Shown here: positions 36,356 to 47,949 of the stretch, piece after piece
Position numbering within the stretch: the stretch's first letter is position 1
How the letters are laid out: every line of letters begins with the position of its first letter
Source: Mantis religiosa
Taxonomy: Eukaryota > Arthropoda > Insecta > Mantodea > Mantidae
Direction of reading: 5' to 3'
DNA: 64,000 nucleotides
NCBI GenBank assembly: GCA_030765055.1
Contig: JAUKNK010000059.1
Span: forward strand, 706,001 to 770,000
Translations under genes and position numbers: made by a program
Notes under the pieces: model-generated
What the model was told of the DNA's origin: nothing
Seen by the model: the letters and a program-made list of their open reading frames with translations, nothing else
Database searches by the model: none

Positions 36356-36801
36356 AGGGGAGGGCACGACCGGCGACAGCTGGGAGGGACCAGAAGCATA
36401 CGAGCCACGCCCCCCTCCATTAATCTCAGTCACTAACTGAGGGGTGATTAGGGAAATGTCACTTGTCGCTGGCCGCTTCTTTCCCCCCTCCCACTGCCAT
36501 CTGGAACTTTCGTGGTAATTCACTGAAACCAGAGACTTCTAGAAGACGGTGATTTTCCTTCAAAAAGGGCTGCAGTGAGTGAATTGAGTCAGTCAGTCAG
36601 TCAGTGCCTGACGAGCTAGCGAACGGACGAGAAGACTGTGTACGTGCATCGCAACGGTAACGGACAAACTAGTGAATTGTAATTGTGTGCATTACGTGAT
36701 TCTGTGTAATTGGCAAGTGTTTAACTGTAATTCGGTGGAAATAAGGAACATTTTATAGTGGTGCAATTGGACTTTTCATTTCACGAACCCACAAAGTCAC
36801 A
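36356..36801 (+). repeat. 5' LTR of gypsy copy A
   Basis: Aligns with 40080-40520. The first about 20 bases differ from the TGTCACCCAATTAGC start of the other copies, so its left end is damaged. The TATA box of the other LTRs is altered here to TTCAAAAAG. It ends CACAAAGTCACA. Confidence 0.9.
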
Positions 36802-36802
36802 C

Positions 36803-36820
36803 TGGTGTCAGGAAGCGGGA
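36803..36820 (+). other. Primer binding site of gypsy copy A
   Basis: The sequence tggtgtcaggaagcggga begins one base after the CA end of the 5' LTR, the standard place for the tRNA primer site. I did not identify the priming tRNA. Confidence 0.55.
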
Positions 36821-36846
36821 CCACAACATCACCGAACATTACAGCC

Positions 36847-38049
36847 ATGTACGCGGCATTGGAAAAGATTTTGGAGAAGATGACAGAAATGAAGACGGCA
36901 AATAACAACTTGGCCGCGAAGATGAACGAGTTAACAACAAAAACAGAAGCGGCAAATAACAACCTCACCGCCGAGTTGAAACAAATGAAGACGGCCAACG
37001 GCAACATCACCGAGACGATGGAAGAAATAAAGACCGAATTGAGCACAGAAATGAGGGCAGCGAACGACAGTCTGGCCACGGAAATGAAGGAGGGGAACGA
37101 GGTCCTCGCCGCCAAATTTGAGGAACAGTTGGCCGGCGTGAGGGATGACGTGACGAAGCTGGGCAAGCAGATGGGTCATGTAGTCGACCACCTTAATGAT
37201 TTAGAGGAAAAGGCCGACAATAACGCCAAGACCCTGAACGCCGTGGTGGAAGACGTCGAAGAGCTTGCGAACCGCGTAAACAACCTGGAGGGAAAGGCCG
37301 ACAGCAGCGTCAAGTCCCTGAACGCAATGGTGGAGGACGTCGTCGGCAGGAAGCTGAAGGATTTGAAGGCCGACGCGCCGGGACGCGACACAACATCTGC
37401 GCGCGTCAAACCTCCCAAATATGACGGCGCGTCAACATTTGAAGTCTTCCGCCGCCAGTTCGACACAGTGGCCAGGCACAACAGATGGCCACCGGAGGAG
37501 GAGGCCACACAGTTAATAACCAGCCTCCAGGGACGAGCCCCGGAAGTCCTAAACGCGGTGCAGACAACGGCGGCGCCCAAGGACATCTGGGAGGCCCTGG
37601 AGAATCGTTTCGGGAACCACCGCTTAGCCGCAGCATACCACAGCCAGCTAAAGCAAGGTCACAGCAGGCAGGGGAGACGCTGCTGGAGTTCGCCATAGCG
37701 ATTGAGCAGCTGGCTAGCAAGGCCTTGGTTGACCTGCCACTGGAGTTCGTATCCCGGGAAGCCGCCTAAAACTTTGTCGACGGGGTACGGGACCACGGAG
37801 ATTCGTCAGCACCTAATGCCCGGCGATTATAAAACCATCCACGAGTCGCTGACAGCGGCATTAAGGATGGAGGCGGCCAAGGTAACAGCTATCCCGGCGT
37901 CGAGAACGAGGATTGTCCGCTACACCGGAGACAGAAGACCAGCCGAGGGACGCCGGCGAACACCTCGTGGCCTGTTTTGGGGGTTGGACAGCCCGGACAC
38001 CTGCAGAGAGACTGCCCACACCAGGAAGGGCAGTTGGAAAAACGAGTAA
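36847..38049 (+). pseudogene. gag: gag of gypsy copy A
   Basis: The ATG at 36847 is the first in a frame that is open from just after the LTR. The first about 165 residues are a strongly charged coiled coil with two tandem 28-residue repeats (LNDLEEKADNN and VNNLEGKADSS). Then comes the gag capsid-like domain (PPKYDGASTFEVFRRQFD, then WEALENRFG). A frameshift near 37655 moves to another frame (LLEFAIAIEQLASKAL), a TAA replaces a tyrosine codon at 37767-37769, and another shift follows near 37785. The CCHC knuckle survives only as GQPGHLQRDC because an indel near 37975 lost the first cysteines. It would form the virus-like particle core in an intact element. Confidence 0.9.
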
Positions 38050-40068
38050 GGCCCGGCGTGGAGAGGGTCACGTCGGCGCCATTACCACCATCCCCTCGAG
38101 TGACAAAGCGCCCCGTCAGCCGGCGTATGGATGATAGCCTCATCGCGGACGGTTGGGTGAGAGGGAAGCCGTGCCGGGTGCTGGTGGACATTGGTGCAGC
38201 CCTGACCATCATCAGACCTGACGTGGCGAAGGGTTTGCCGAGGAGGAAGCCAAGCCGACCATACGAGCTTGTGACGGCTTTGGGCGACACCACGCCTGTG
38301 GAGGAGGCCCTGCTGGAGCTGACCTTGGGGCGGAGTGCCGTGCGTCTGCGGGTGTTGATCGCGAAGGTGGCTGAGGAGGTGATTCTGGGACTGGATACCC
38401 TCAGAAGCCACGAGATGAAAGTCGACTTCGGCAGGAAGGTCCTGCGGCTCAACGAAGAAGAGGTTATACTCCGTCAACCCGAAGAGCGCCCTAGAATCTG
38501 CAGGGTCGTCTTGAAAGAAGACGTGGTTGTTCCCGCGAGGAGCGAGGTGATGGTGACGGCGCGACCAGAAGACCAGACAGCAGGTTGGGTCCAAAGCCTG
38601 CAGGAGTACGACTTCACCTCGGAACATCGTAGAGGGAAGAGCCACGGTAACGCAAACGCCATGTCCCGAAGATCCTGTCCAGAAGCGTGCGGCCAATGCA
38701 CAAGCGTGGAAGAGAAGGAGCGTGCCGCAGCAGTCCGAGTAGCCACGGCAGTGCCTGCGGATGGCTGGGATAGCGCAGGCCTGAGCAGGGAGCAGCCGGT
38801 GGACGCAGATTTTGGGCCACTCTTGAGGGAATTGGAGGCAGGGATGAGACATACCTGGGAGGACATCGCACCGAGGAGCGCCACCTACAAGCCGTACTGG
38901 GCCCAATGGGACTCGTTAAAGTCCACAGAGGGCGTGCTGTTCCGGGTATGGGAGTCACCCGATGGGAAGACGCAAATAGAACAGTTGGTACTTCCCCGGA
39001 GTAAGGTCCCGGAAGTCTTGGAGGAAGTGCACGCCGGTACTTCAGGAGGACACCTGGGAGCGAACCGAACGATTGACAAACTACGGCAGCGTTACTACTG
39101 GCTGAGACTCCGAGCAAATGCTGAGAGATGGTGCCGTCAGTGTCCTGTGAGCGTTGAGTCGTGGCCCCCAGACTGGGAGCCAGGGTCGCATGCAGCAGTA
39201 CAACGCCGGAGCGCCATTCGAACGGATCGCCGTTGACATTGCTGGACCGTTCCCAGTTTCCCACCGAGACAACAAGTACCTAATGTTGGTCGTGGACTAC
39301 TTCACCAAGTGGCCGGAGGTTTAAGCCAACCCAAACCAAGAGGCAAAGACAATTACAGACTGCCTCGTGGAGCAAGTGTTCTGTCGATTTGGGGTGCCGT
39401 TAGAGCTACACAGTGACCAGGGTACCAACTTTGAGTCCAACCTAAAGAAGGAGGCACTACAAGGGCTTGGGGTGAACAAGACCCGCACGATGCCTCTACA
39501 TCCTCAGTCGGAAGAAAGATACATCAAGACCTTAGAGGCACAACTGAGGAATGTCGTGGCCAGCCATCAGCGAGATTGGGACTTCAAGGTGCCACTGTTC
39601 TTGCTGGCCTACCGCTCGTCTACACACGACACAACTGGGATGACGCCAGCCTGCTTAATGTTCGGCCGAGAGTTACGCCTCCATTGTGACTTGGCTTTTG
39701 GAAGCCCTCCGGAAGCGAAACAGCCGATGACCGAGTATGTGGAGAACCTGGTGGACCACCCCCACGACATGCACGAGATGGCTCGCCAGAACATCCAGAA
39801 GGCGAGCGACCGTATAAAGACCAGATATGACAGGCAAGCCAACAGCCAAGGGTTTCAGCAAGGTGACCTGGTCTGGTTGTACCGTCCTACCCGGACCAAG
39901 GGACGCTGCCCGAAGCTCCAGCAGCCATGGCAAGGACCGTACCGGGTGGTGAAGAGGATTAATGACGTGGTCTACCGCATCCAGTAGGTTCCCCGAAGGA
40001 AGATGTTGGTGGTACACCTGGATCGTCTAACCCGCTACCATGGTGCTGTTCGGGACGACCAGCTTTGA
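38050..40068 (+). pseudogene. pol: pol of gypsy copy A, lacking RT and RNase H
   Basis: The protease region has VLVDIGAALTI, with the usual Thr/Ser after Asp replaced by Ile (D codon at 38187). At 38564-38585 the sequence passes directly from just after protease to WVQSLQEYDFTSEHRRGKSH, the stretch that follows RNase H in copy B, so about 1.45 kb is missing. The integrase has the zinc-binding region (HAGTSGGHLG, then CRQC), a frameshift near 39150, AVDIAGPF (D at 39235), a TAA at 39322-39324, LHSDQGTNF, and a 9-bp loss around the catalytic Glu. A TAG at 39985-39987 precedes the normal end at 40068. The GPYRV module near 39935 is kept. Confidence 0.93.
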
Positions 40069-40079
40069 GGAGGGAGCAG
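40069..40079 (+). other. Polypurine tract of gypsy copy A
   Basis: The purine-rich gaggagggagcag immediately precedes the 3' LTR and overlaps the pol stop codon. The same tract is seen in copy B. Confidence 0.8.
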
Positions 40080-40520
40080 TGCCACCCAATTAGCGGAAGG
40101 TGTGACCGGCGACAGCTGGAAGGGACCAGAGGCAGCCGAGCCACGCCCCCCTCCATTAATCTCAGTCACTAACTGAGGGGTGATTAGGGAAATGTCACTT
40201 GTCGCTGGCCGCCTCTTTCCCCCCTCCCACTGCCATCTGAAACTTTCGTGGTAATTCACTGAAACCAGAGACTTCTAGAAGACGGTGGTATTCCTATAAA
40301 AAGGGCTGCAGTGAGTGAATTGAGTCAGTCAGTCAGTGCTTGACGGACGAGAAGTCTGTGTACGTGCATCGGAACGGTAACGGACGAACTGGTGAATTGT
40401 AATGGTGTGCATTACGTGATTATGTGTAATTGGCAGGTGGTTAACTGTAAGTCGGTGGAAATAAAGTACATTTTTGAGTGGTGCAATTGGACTTTTCATT
40501 TCACGAACCCACAAAGTCAC
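40080..40520 (+). repeat. 3' LTR of gypsy copy A
   Basis: Starts TGCCACCCAATTAGCGG and ends CACAAAGTCAC. Contains TATAAAAAG at 40295-40303 and AAATAAAG near 40460, the probable promoter and polyadenylation signal. Compared with the 5' LTR it lacks about 16 bp in the gtca-repeat and gagctagcgaac region. Confidence 0.92.
40295..40303 (+). promoter_or_regulatory. TATA box of gypsy LTR
   Basis: TATAAAAAG occurs at the same LTR position in the solo LTR (41567-41575) and in copy B (minus, 59906-59914), but is mutated in the 5' LTR of copy A. It is probably the core of the retrotransposon promoter. Confidence 0.6.
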
Positions 40521-40525
40521 TATAT

Positions 40526-41363
40526 GATTACTTATATATATATCTGAAGCAGTAATTTTTGTTAATATAACTTTAGTTTAAACGCAATAATGACTTCAAC
40601 GTCATAGATAGCGCTACAAACCTTATATTATTAATACATATTATTTTACTGCGAAAACTCAGATCAGGATTATACCAAATTGATATAAATTTGCATTTGC
40701 TACTTATTTCATGCACTGCAATTAAAGGAAGCCACAGTTATAAACCTTAGCCATTAATGATCATTGACGTATTACAATGAAACAGGAAGCAATGTTTAAT
40801 TTGTTAGACAAAATATGAAACTGTCTAAACACTCAGGAACACTAGAACAGTTATTTTCCTTCAATAAATTTTCAGCTTGGTATTTCTGAGTATTGGGATT
40901 CGAAGTCAACCTTAATATAGTTTTCTTTCTTTTTATATTTTCTATGTGCAATAATTAAACTGGAATATAATACAACTGGTATTTTGAAATGTTAATTACT
41001 GTACTAAATAACCCCAAACATGTTTAAGGCTGTTCCTCTTAGAATTAAGTGGAATTTATTCTGTTAGAGTTTATTATAAGTGCTTTGGCACTTAACTGCA
41101 ATGGATATTTAAAATAAAAACCAAATTGCGTCAATGAGAAATTAAAAGTTACCAAAAAAGAAATTCATAATTTGTGTAATGCACAATCGCAATTAAGATT
41201 TGTCATAATTTCGTAAATCTGCATCAAGTAAAATCAGTATAAGCCATTTTGCTCAACTTCGTGACACGTGAGTTAATGAATTATTACGAAATTTCCAAGT
41301 TTATTTTTGTTGTATTTATCAAAGCAAGTGTTAGTTCATTATCTGGCATTTTAAGTAAAATAT
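40526..41363 (+). repeat. Tandem-array segment between gypsy copy A and the solo LTR
   Basis: Continues the array order broken at 36350: aacgcaataatgacttcaac (40581), cttatattattaatacatattattttactgcg, and agtgctttggcacttaactgc (41080), matching 54360-54630. Confidence 0.75.
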
Positions 41364-41841
41364 TGTCACCCAATTAGCGGAAAGCACAGCCAACAACAGC
41401 TAAGAGGCAGCCCAGCCACACCCTCCCATTAATCTCAGTCACTAACTGAGGGTTGATTAGGGAAATGTCACTTGTCGCTGGCCGCCTCTTTCCCCTTCCC
41501 CTGTCCTCTGGAACTTTCGCGGTGATTCACGGAAACCAGAGACTTCTAGAAAAAAATTGATATTCCTATAAAAAGGGCTTCAATGAGTGAGTCAGTTCTT
41601 GGCGAGCAGCGTAAGAGTGCAGTGCTAGAGTACGGACGAGAAGACTGTGTACGTGCATCGGAGGATTGTACGTAATTGCGAGAGCAAAGTGGAATTGTAA
41701 CGGACGAACTGGTGAATCGTAATTGTGTGTATTACGTAATTCTGTGTAATTGGCAAGTGTTTAACTGTAAGTCGGTGGAAATAAAGAACATTTTTGAGTG
41801 GTGCAATTGGACTTTTCATTTCACGAACCCACAAAGTCACA
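41364..41841 (+). mobile_element. Solo LTR of the gypsy A/B family
   Basis: TGTCACCCAATTAGC to CACAAAGTCACA, 478 bp, flanked by ATAT (41360-41363 and 41842-41845). It keeps the TATA box and an AATAAAGAACA tract and carries about 40 extra bases near 41610-41700 that are absent from copy A. No internal region remains. Confidence 0.93.
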
Positions 41842-41845
41842 ATAT

Positions 41846-42500
41846 GAATAATGTCATTCTTTTTAAACATGAGCTTATGACTTCTGATTGTTATGAAATC
41901 CAAGGAAGTTTATAAAGTTGAATAAAGCTTAATACTGTACTGTGCTGTAAACTTTCATAAAGTTTAATAATGTAGTATGGAAAATTATCCCTAAATGCAT
42001 CCATTAATCTTAAAAAAATACCTTCAGAACTGACCTCCGTCATAATTTTGTACTAGATATTGCAGCTCTGATTTCGATGAACAAAGAATTGCTACGTTCA
42101 AACCAAATAAATAAATCCAGTATACCATGAACTGGGACATCTGACGGATTGCTGCATCCGTATATCTATTGTGTTAACACCCCACAGGAGGCTACAGGTC
42201 ACTAACTCACAGATTCTGTGGACCTACTGAACAGTTCTTGGTTCGAAGTACTCTCTCATTACTGGAGCGGTGCTGAGTGGGCTATCCACGACTACTCCAA
42301 CCAAGCTGCAAACGATGACATTATAAGCTCATCTTTTCACTGAGCAAGCAACCACCAGCACGGTTATGTGCAATAAAACCTGGAAACATGTTTGAAATTT
42401 TAGAAGCTAATCGAAAGAAACGCAAATAAGGAAATAAAACGGCAAAAACGCAAATTAAAACGCAAATAAGCGGCTCTGGTCAAGAAAGCAAACTTTCCAG
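41846..42500 (+). repeat. Tandem-array segment right of the solo LTR
   Basis: Blocks taccttcagaactgacctc (42020), ccatgaactgggacatctgacgg (42125), ggaggctacaggtcac (42187) and cgcaaataagg (about 42420) follow the array order, then homology fades. Confidence 0.75.
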
Positions 42501-43429
42501 CTGGGCTGCCAAGACGCTGACCACATCTCCTCCCATATAAGTTGGATGATCGCCCACATCATCCTTGGTATGAGGGCGTGAGGCCGGCAGTCTGCTAGGC
42601 CGGCATTGGCCCTCTATGGGCGGTAAATGTACACAATTTATCATCATAAATATTAGAGTAGGAAATTAAAATTTTCAGTTAATCATTCTTACATTTAAAC
42701 AAAGAATATACAAAAACACTAATTCCAATGCAGTTATTTATACTTATATTTGTTCATTTACTTTCGGGTGGTGAAAAATTTGATGCAAATGCTTGTGTTT
42801 GCAGTGCTGTGATATTATACATTCTTCAAAATGTTGTCAAACAAATAACATTGACAAAATATGCAAATTTTGGATAGAGAGCTTTATAAAAATCCTATTT
42901 GTTATGTAACAAGTGTCAGCAAACTTAGCTAATGCTTCAGTGAACACATATGAGCAAATGTTTTATGTTGGCAAAGCGGAATGCTTTCATTAATCAGACA
43001 CAGTAATTGGTTTATAACTGAAGGTAGAGTTCAAACATTCAGCATTTAGGAGCAAAAATGTAAAGCATCATCAGGCACTGCATTACTTTAAGGGCTTTCT
43101 CTTTATAGGCTTCTACAGAGACTTCCTGAATCACAATGCAATTTGTTCTAATAAGCAATCCAAATGATATCAATGATGGCTTACTATAGCCAGTACTTCA
43201 TCACTGCATTAAGTTTGTACCGTTTTTCGTTTCTGCTTCTATTATGTTATCAGAATTAATCTAGTATAACGAATATTGCCATAAATAACAAATTAATTAA
43301 GTCTATTAACATTTACAAATCATGTTTGCATTCTTTCGATAGATTAGTTACATAAGGGTCCATTCTATGCCCCTTAATATTTTACTTATATAAATAATTT
43401 TTCCTCAGTAATAAGCAATCCTGCAAAGA
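42501..43429. other. Unassigned AT-rich sequence
   Basis: No recognised feature. The right end may be upstream LINE sequence that is too decayed to read. Confidence 0.4.
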
Positions 43430-44310
43430 GAGTTCTCTTTGAAGATGATAAAAATACTATGATTAAGGATAAAAAAAAATCCAATTCAATTCAAAGGTTA
43501 ATCAAATAAATCCTCTGATTTACTACATAACTGGTTTGAAAGCAACAAAATTCACATTAATTTTGAAAATGCTAGGTATATTAATCTTTTTACCAAACAT
43601 GAAAGCATATCAGACCTACAGATACAATATGGAAACAATGGTATAATTTAAGGTAGTAATGCAAAATTCCTTAGTAATATTATTGACTGCAATATAAAAT
43701 GGAAATCACACCTTCAACATATCATACTCATACTGAGCGCAGCACATTTTGCAATCAGATCTTTAAATCAGGTAACTGATAACACCATTCTAAAAACGGT
43801 TTGTTACGCTTACTTTTATTCACTAATGACTTATGGAATCATGATCTGGGGTAACTGTGTAGATGCCAAAAGATATCCATTATACAGAAAGGTAATATGA
43901 ATAATGTCAGGAACAAGAAGATCGACTTACTGCAAACTGCTTATCAATACATTTGGCATCTTACCATTAACTTGCAAGTATATACTAGCTGTATTGCCAT
44001 TTGTAATAGATAACCTAGAGGAATTCACTAATAGTGCTGATATTACAGTAAGGGGACTACAAGCTGAGAAGACTTACACTGATCAAATAATTATTTACAA
44101 TAATTACAAAGGGGTTGTACTATAATGGTAAAATATTGTTTAATTCACTTCTAACCTAAACAAATAATTTGCATGTGAGTAAAAACCAGTTTAGGACAGC
44201 TCTAAGACGATACTACACACACCTCTCGCACTGAGGAGGATTTCATTCAGGCGAAGTAAACTTGTAATTGCTAACGTACTATACTCCAGATCTTCTCAGG
44301 AAACAAGCCA
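43430..44310 (+). pseudogene. Jockey/CR1-like LINE reverse transcriptase, C-terminal remnant
   Basis: Different frames in order give LHNWFESNKIHINFENARY, FLSNIIDCNIKWKSHLQHI, YAYFYSLMTYGIMIWGNCV, IMSGTRRSTYCKLL and NYKGVVL, then ILHTPLALRRI. These correspond to the segment after the palm (W-F--N-L-LN), the H-D--L-W--H region, the SLL-YGI--WG helix, the A-R--S-R-LF region and the end of the protein in Jockey and CR1 LINEs. There are several stops and shifts. The endonuclease and the FADD box are absent or unreadable. Confidence 0.75.
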
Positions 44311-44761
44311 GGTAAAAAGAGGTTTAGAAATCAATGTTTTGGGAGCGTACCTCACTCCCATAATCAGGAAATTTTAATAAATGTTATAACCAAAAAATGT
44401 ATTATTTGATATAACAAAAATATCATCTATAGCAGCTAATGCACTGTTATAAATATGACAGAAACAAATACTCTGTAGTTAATATACAGAAGGTGATACA
44501 TCATGGTATATTGTTAATTTCACATATCTCAAAGTACATCAGAGTCCACCATTTTGTAAATTTGATTACAAATATATGTGATAAAAATTATAACTTTGAC
44601 ATGATCTGCATCCTTTAGTAAGGTTGCTTTGGTCTAATCTCAAAATAGGATCTGCAAATCAAACTACCCATCACCATCTTCACCATCATACTTCCTAGTG
44701 CAGACGGATGTTAGAAATGAAAACTAATGTAATATTTTGTTCAGCAATGCAAAGTAATAAT
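44311..44761. other. Unassigned sequence left of the GAA repeat
   Basis: Possibly the 3' untranslated end of the LINE remnant. No clear poly(A) tail or duplication seen. Confidence 0.35.
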
Positions 44762-45350
44762 GAAGAAGAAGAAGAAGAAGAAGATGAAGAAGAAGAAGAA
44801 GATGAAGAAGAAGAAGAAGAAGAAGAAGAAGAAGAAGAAGAAGAAGAAGAAGAAGAAGAAGAAGAAGAAGAAGAAGAAGAAGAAGAAGAAGAAGAAGAAG
44901 AAGAAGAAGAAGAAGAAGAAGAAGAAGAAGAAGAAGAAGAAGAAGAAGAAGAAGAAGAAGAAGAAGAAGAAGAAGAAGAAGAAGAAGAAGAAGAAGAAGA
45001 AGAAGAAGAAGAAGAAGAAGAAGAAGAAGAAGAAGAAGAAGAAGAAGAAGAAGAAGAAGAAGAAGAAGAAGAAGAAGAAGAAGAAGAAGAAGAAGAAGAA
45101 GAAGAAGAAGAAGAAGAAGAAGAAGAAGAAGAAGAAGAAGAAGAAGAAGAAGAAGAAGAAGAAGAAGAAGAAGAAGAAGAAGAAGAAGAAGAAGAAGAAG
45201 AAGAAGAAGAAGAAGAAGAAGAAGAAGAAGAAGAAGAAGAAGAAGAAGAAGAAGAAGAAGAAGAAGAAGAAGAAGAAGAAGAAGAAGAAGAAGAAGAAGA
45301 AGAAGAAGAAGAAGAAGAAGAAGAAGAAGAAGAAGAAGAAGAAGAAGAAA
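44762..45350. repeat. Long (GAA)n repeat, about 196 units
   Basis: 589 bases of GAA with only two GAT interruptions, both within the first 45 bases at the left end. The remaining about 540 bases are uninterrupted. Both strands are open in several frames only because of the repeat; the poly-Glu, poly-Lys, poly-Leu and poly-Phe reading frames are artefacts. Confidence 0.98.
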
Positions 45351-46248
45351 GTTTGCTTCCATATATACATGGTATTGTATCTTTAATATTCGATATAACA
45401 AAAGTATCACCTCAAACTGTTATAAATCATATTATATTGTTTAAGATAGCAAAATGAACTAAGGAAGTCACATACTGGGCAAACAATAGAATTTTATGAA
45501 AATTTGTAAGGTGGTCTCTGTTCCCTTGTTCAATGTACACCATTCTTTCTGAGACTCCATGCAGAATATTTTGCAGAAAGTTCTCTTGGTGAGTTCTCTA
45601 CTGATGACATGATCATCAAAGATCTGGGTAATTAATTGTTTAGCAGGGGTTTAGATATGGAGTGGTGTGGCACCTTGCATGAAAATAACACTTTCCATAT
45701 CACGACTCCTTTGTCTGGGTATGATAAAGTTTTGTAACATTCTATAGAAATGCCCACCATTTACAGTAATAACAGTCAGTCTTATTTCATTGTTGTTGTT
45801 TTGTTTTTCAAAAGAAAGAAGGGTCCATGTTAAGTTGTAAGACTGCAATCTACAGTAGCATTTCAATTATGAAGAACTTGAAATAAAATTTGAAGGTTAT
45901 TTAACCACAAAATTTTCCAGTGATGTGTGTTAACTACAACATTAACAATTGAGAAATGTGTTTCCTCTACCCAAAAAAATATTGTCTACCTAATGATTCT
46001 TAACTTGAACATCTGCTAGCACAAATCAGGTAAAACCATATCTGTCCCAACTTTCACATTGTTTTAGTGCAAACATTGGTTTCAGTTTCTATAGATAGGG
46101 GCTAACACTTCTTCTCAGAATGCCCCAAACTGTGGTATTACTCATCTAAAGTTGCCTCACGACCACTGCAATACCAATAATTATATAACTGATATACTAT
46201 TTACTTCATTATCTGTATAAAACACATCAGTAACAATGATGTAGCCAT
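45351..46248. other. Unassigned AT-rich sequence
   Basis: No recognised feature. Confidence 0.5.
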
Positions 46249-46345
46249 TGCCCACCTCTGTGGCATATGTAGTAGTGTGTCTGCCTCACATTCAAGGGAT
46301 CGGCAGTTTAAATCTTGGTCATGCTGAGTTATGTGGATAATGTGA
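46249..46345 (+). mobile_element. tRNA-derived SINE, family A, truncated copy 5
   Basis: Head tgcccacctctgtggcat, then gtctgcctcacattcaagg and a mutated B box (cagtttaaatcttgg), ending soon after gttatgtggataa. The family A body is missing. Old or 3'-truncated copy. Confidence 0.75.
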
Positions 46346-47105
46346 ATTGTATGTAGGTTAACAAAAGCAAAACAACAAAAGTTTAGACCGAGTGGGGTCG
46401 AGCTGCAGTAACATATATAAGTCCTATTCTGGAAGTTTTAGATTTGCATTCACCTTTTGGATTTGATTCACAATACTGTTTATTGTTATATAATTTATTA
46501 TTAAACTAATGTCAAAACTTTCACCACCTTACATATTGCCATTACATTGTTCTGTGTCATCCAGTCAACTTGTTACAGTGATATTCAATATGATTACAAC
46601 AGATCATATTTACATCTTTATATGATGGCATTGTAATTTACTCCTTTTTATACCAGCAATATTTCATTATCAAACCTATTTATTTAAATAGTTTATTATA
46701 CTATGACAACAGGGGCTAAACTTCAGCAAATTTAGGTGTTTGTTAAGGAGTTGAAAAGTTCATTGACTTCATGGTGTCCTGCCCCTTGGTACGCAGAACG
46801 TTAATCAAAGGAGATAACCTTTCTGCATTGTCATTGTGGAAGGGGCTAATAAATGGAATTCTGCTACCTTCAACATTTCGTTACAGGGGGTTAGAGACAT
46901 AACAAACTTGTCATAGAAATACACAATAGTAGCATTATTATAGCAAACATATTACTAGTCCAGAATTATGATAAGACTAAAAAGGATAGTGAGGAGTACT
47001 GAAGTTGTGACATAGTGTATAGAAGCTTTGCTAGCTTCCATTTTGTTGATACTAAATATCTCAGTTACTAAAAAGGAAAATCTGAAGAGCTCGTGCAGTA
47101 AGGGG
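46346..47105. other. Unassigned AT-rich sequence
   Basis: No recognised feature. Confidence 0.5.
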
Positions 47106-47949
47106 AGGTTAGGACAAGTTGTGATGCAATGTAATTAGCTATTATTTTCGTGGTTTACTGTTTCACAAACAGGTTGTTGTTAATGCACCGCGCAAACAAT
47201 TGCCACGAATTGCATCGATATATATTCAGTAAATGTTCAAAACAGCGTTGTAGTGGATGATAAAGTTGTCCAATTACAGAGCAAGGTTTCTTGTAAGAGA
47301 TAAGTACTCTACAGGGCTAGGGCCCAATTTTTTGTATACTTTAAATGGAAAATTTATTAGTTGACTAATTAACTTAGCAAATAAGTTCAGCAAGACAAGA
47401 AGTCCCTGGCCTATGTTTACATGCCATGTTCTGTTTCCTAAAGTCACGACTTCTAACCCTGCAAAGGAACAATAGACATATTCAAACTTAAAAGTTCATA
47501 GCACAGCTTCTTCCGAAGGGAAGTGAATCTGGTGGTCCCTTTTCCTAGATCTATGGCATATCAAATTACGGAAATTGTGATACAATAAAATTGTTTCTAT
47601 GCAAAATTAATAAGTATTTCATGTCCATTATAGAAGGGGACACCACAAACCACAGCAGTTACAAATATAGAAAAAAAACTAATATTCAGTTTATCAGTTT
47701 GATAGGAAATCTGATCTGCTATTTGTAAGAGAAATGGGCTATTTCACATAATACATTGGGCAATAAGGCGCTTTGTGCATTTAATATTTCCCGGCGAGGG
47801 ATGGCACGATAGAAGCTCAGCGCTGTGTGGAATTTTATTGTACTGGTTCGATCAGCAGAGACCAAAGTGGACTCTGAATCTGCATTAAGCTTCTCGAAAC
47901 TGTCTTGCGACAGATTGAGCACTGCACATCAACTTTCAAATCTGTCTGT
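47106..47949 (+). repeat. Tandem-array unit 5 (partial)
   Basis: Blocks ttaatgcaccgcgcaaacaa (47181), gcttcttccgaagggaagtg (47506) and cacataatacattgggcaat (47746) match units 1-3. At about 47950 it passes into the block that has an inverted partner at 17.6-18.8 kb. Confidence 0.8.

Larger units (their letters stand above)
36356..40520 (+). mobile_element. Ty3/gypsy LTR retrotransposon, copy A (internally deleted)
   Basis: Two LTRs flank a GC-rich interior with gag and pol. TATAT occurs on both sides (36351-36355 and 40521-40525). The interior is about 3.3 kb, shorter than the roughly 5 kb usual for the family, because RT and RNase H are missing. By eye the two LTRs differ at about 20-25 of some 425 aligned positions plus indels, so the insertion is old. 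It splits a tandem-array unit between two recurring blocks. Confidence 0.95.

Noticed and set aside
37889..38906. Minus-strand open frames of 187 and 274 codons across gypsy copy A
   Set aside because: Antisense shadows of the GC-rich gag-pol interior; the sense frame carries the recognisable domains.
44708..45457. Long open frames on both strands encoding poly-Glu, poly-Lys, poly-Leu or poly-Phe
   Set aside because: They are produced by the GAA repeat alone, in every frame that lacks stops.
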